A stretch of DNA of 33,314 bases from contig JAJJLU010000534.1 of NCBI GenBank assembly GCA_023807065.1, positions 1 to 33,314 of the forward strand, written 5' to 3'. The notes under the pieces were generated by a model that was not told where the DNA came from, made no database searches, and saw nothing but the letters and a program-made list of their open reading frames with translations. Below, piece after piece: positions 33,299 to 33,314 of this stretch. This DNA comes from Isotricha intestinalis (taxonomy: Eukaryota > Ciliophora > Litostomatea > Vestibuliferida > Isotrichidae). Position numbers and translations under genes: made by a program. The stretch's first letter is position 1. Each line of letters opens with the position of its first letter.

Positions 33299-33314
33299 GG
33301 GGATTGGGGATTGG
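33299..33314 (+). repeat. Telomere-like G-rich repeat, (GGGGATT)2GG
   Basis: The window ends with two perfect GGGGATT heptamers plus GG. Runs of four G are otherwise almost absent from this AT-rich DNA. The G-rich strand points 3' off the right end, the polarity of a telomere, and the preceding 1 kb lacks intact genes. Ciliate telomeres are runs of four G plus T-rich spacers (GGGGTT in Tetrahymena, GGGGTTTT in Euplotes), so GGGGATT is a plausible variant. With only two units visible it could also be an internal repeat or a site of telomere addition. Confidence 0.65.

Noticed and set aside
1..33314. tRNA, rRNA, CRISPR arrays, insertion sequences or bacterial operons
   Set aside because: No tRNA B-box-like GGTTCGA pattern, rRNA core, direct-repeat array or transposase was seen in the gaps, and all genes are eukaryotic.

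Overview
This window is an AT-rich (about four-fifths A+T by eye), gene-dense, apparently intron-poor eukaryotic nuclear sequence. A ciliate macronuclear chromosome is the best fit. The gene content is plainly eukaryotic: a CORVET subunit, centrin, signal peptidase subunit 3, a PP2C phosphatase, a four-CNB cGMP-kinase-like protein, casein kinase 1, and a C2H2 plus AT-hook protein. Several families have a ciliate flavour, coding gaps are very short (60 bp before the second gene), and the right edge ends in GGGGATTGGGGATTGG, G-rich strand 3', as a telomere would be. The standard code is used: of 12 genes with a visible stop, 11 end in TAA and one in TAG, and neither TAG nor TGA interrupts a conserved domain. 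That excludes the Tetrahymena, Paramecium, Oxytricha and Euplotes codes and suggests a standard-code group such as litostomes. This lineage call is inference.

Layout. 1-7.6 kb (+): the 3' end of an unidentified gene, VPS8, a basic protein of unknown function, and a two-TM membrane protein. 7.7-21.7 kb (+): one uninterrupted 4677-residue type I membrane protein with a signal peptide, about 15-18 degenerate beta-strand modules, three EGF-like clusters, one TM and a short tail with a YxxPhi motif. 21.9-23.9 kb (-): a B-box plus coiled-coil protein and a centrin. 24.3-30.9 kb (+): SPCS3, PP2C, the PKG-like protein and CK1. 31.2-32.3 kb (-): a C2H2/AT-hook protein. 32.3-33.3 kb: a non-coding, probably subtelomeric stretch with possible gene remnants, ending in the telomere-like repeat.

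How the genes relate. There is no operon logic. Two themes stand out. One is membrane and secretory traffic: VPS8, SPCS3, and a giant surface protein whose tail could be sorted by clathrin adaptors. The other is signalling: PP2C, the PKG-like protein and CK1 lie head to tail with gaps of about 230 bp. The most surprising gene is the PKG-like protein. It keeps two intact cyclic-nucleotide pockets and N-terminal acylation signals, but its kinase domain has lost the catalytic Asp, the DFG motif and the glycine loop, so it should be a pseudokinase. Other observations are the modular giant ectodomain, the telomere-like terminus, a 5' to 3' switch from A-ending to T-ending synonymous codons in most genes, and a 9-mer shared downstream of three genes.
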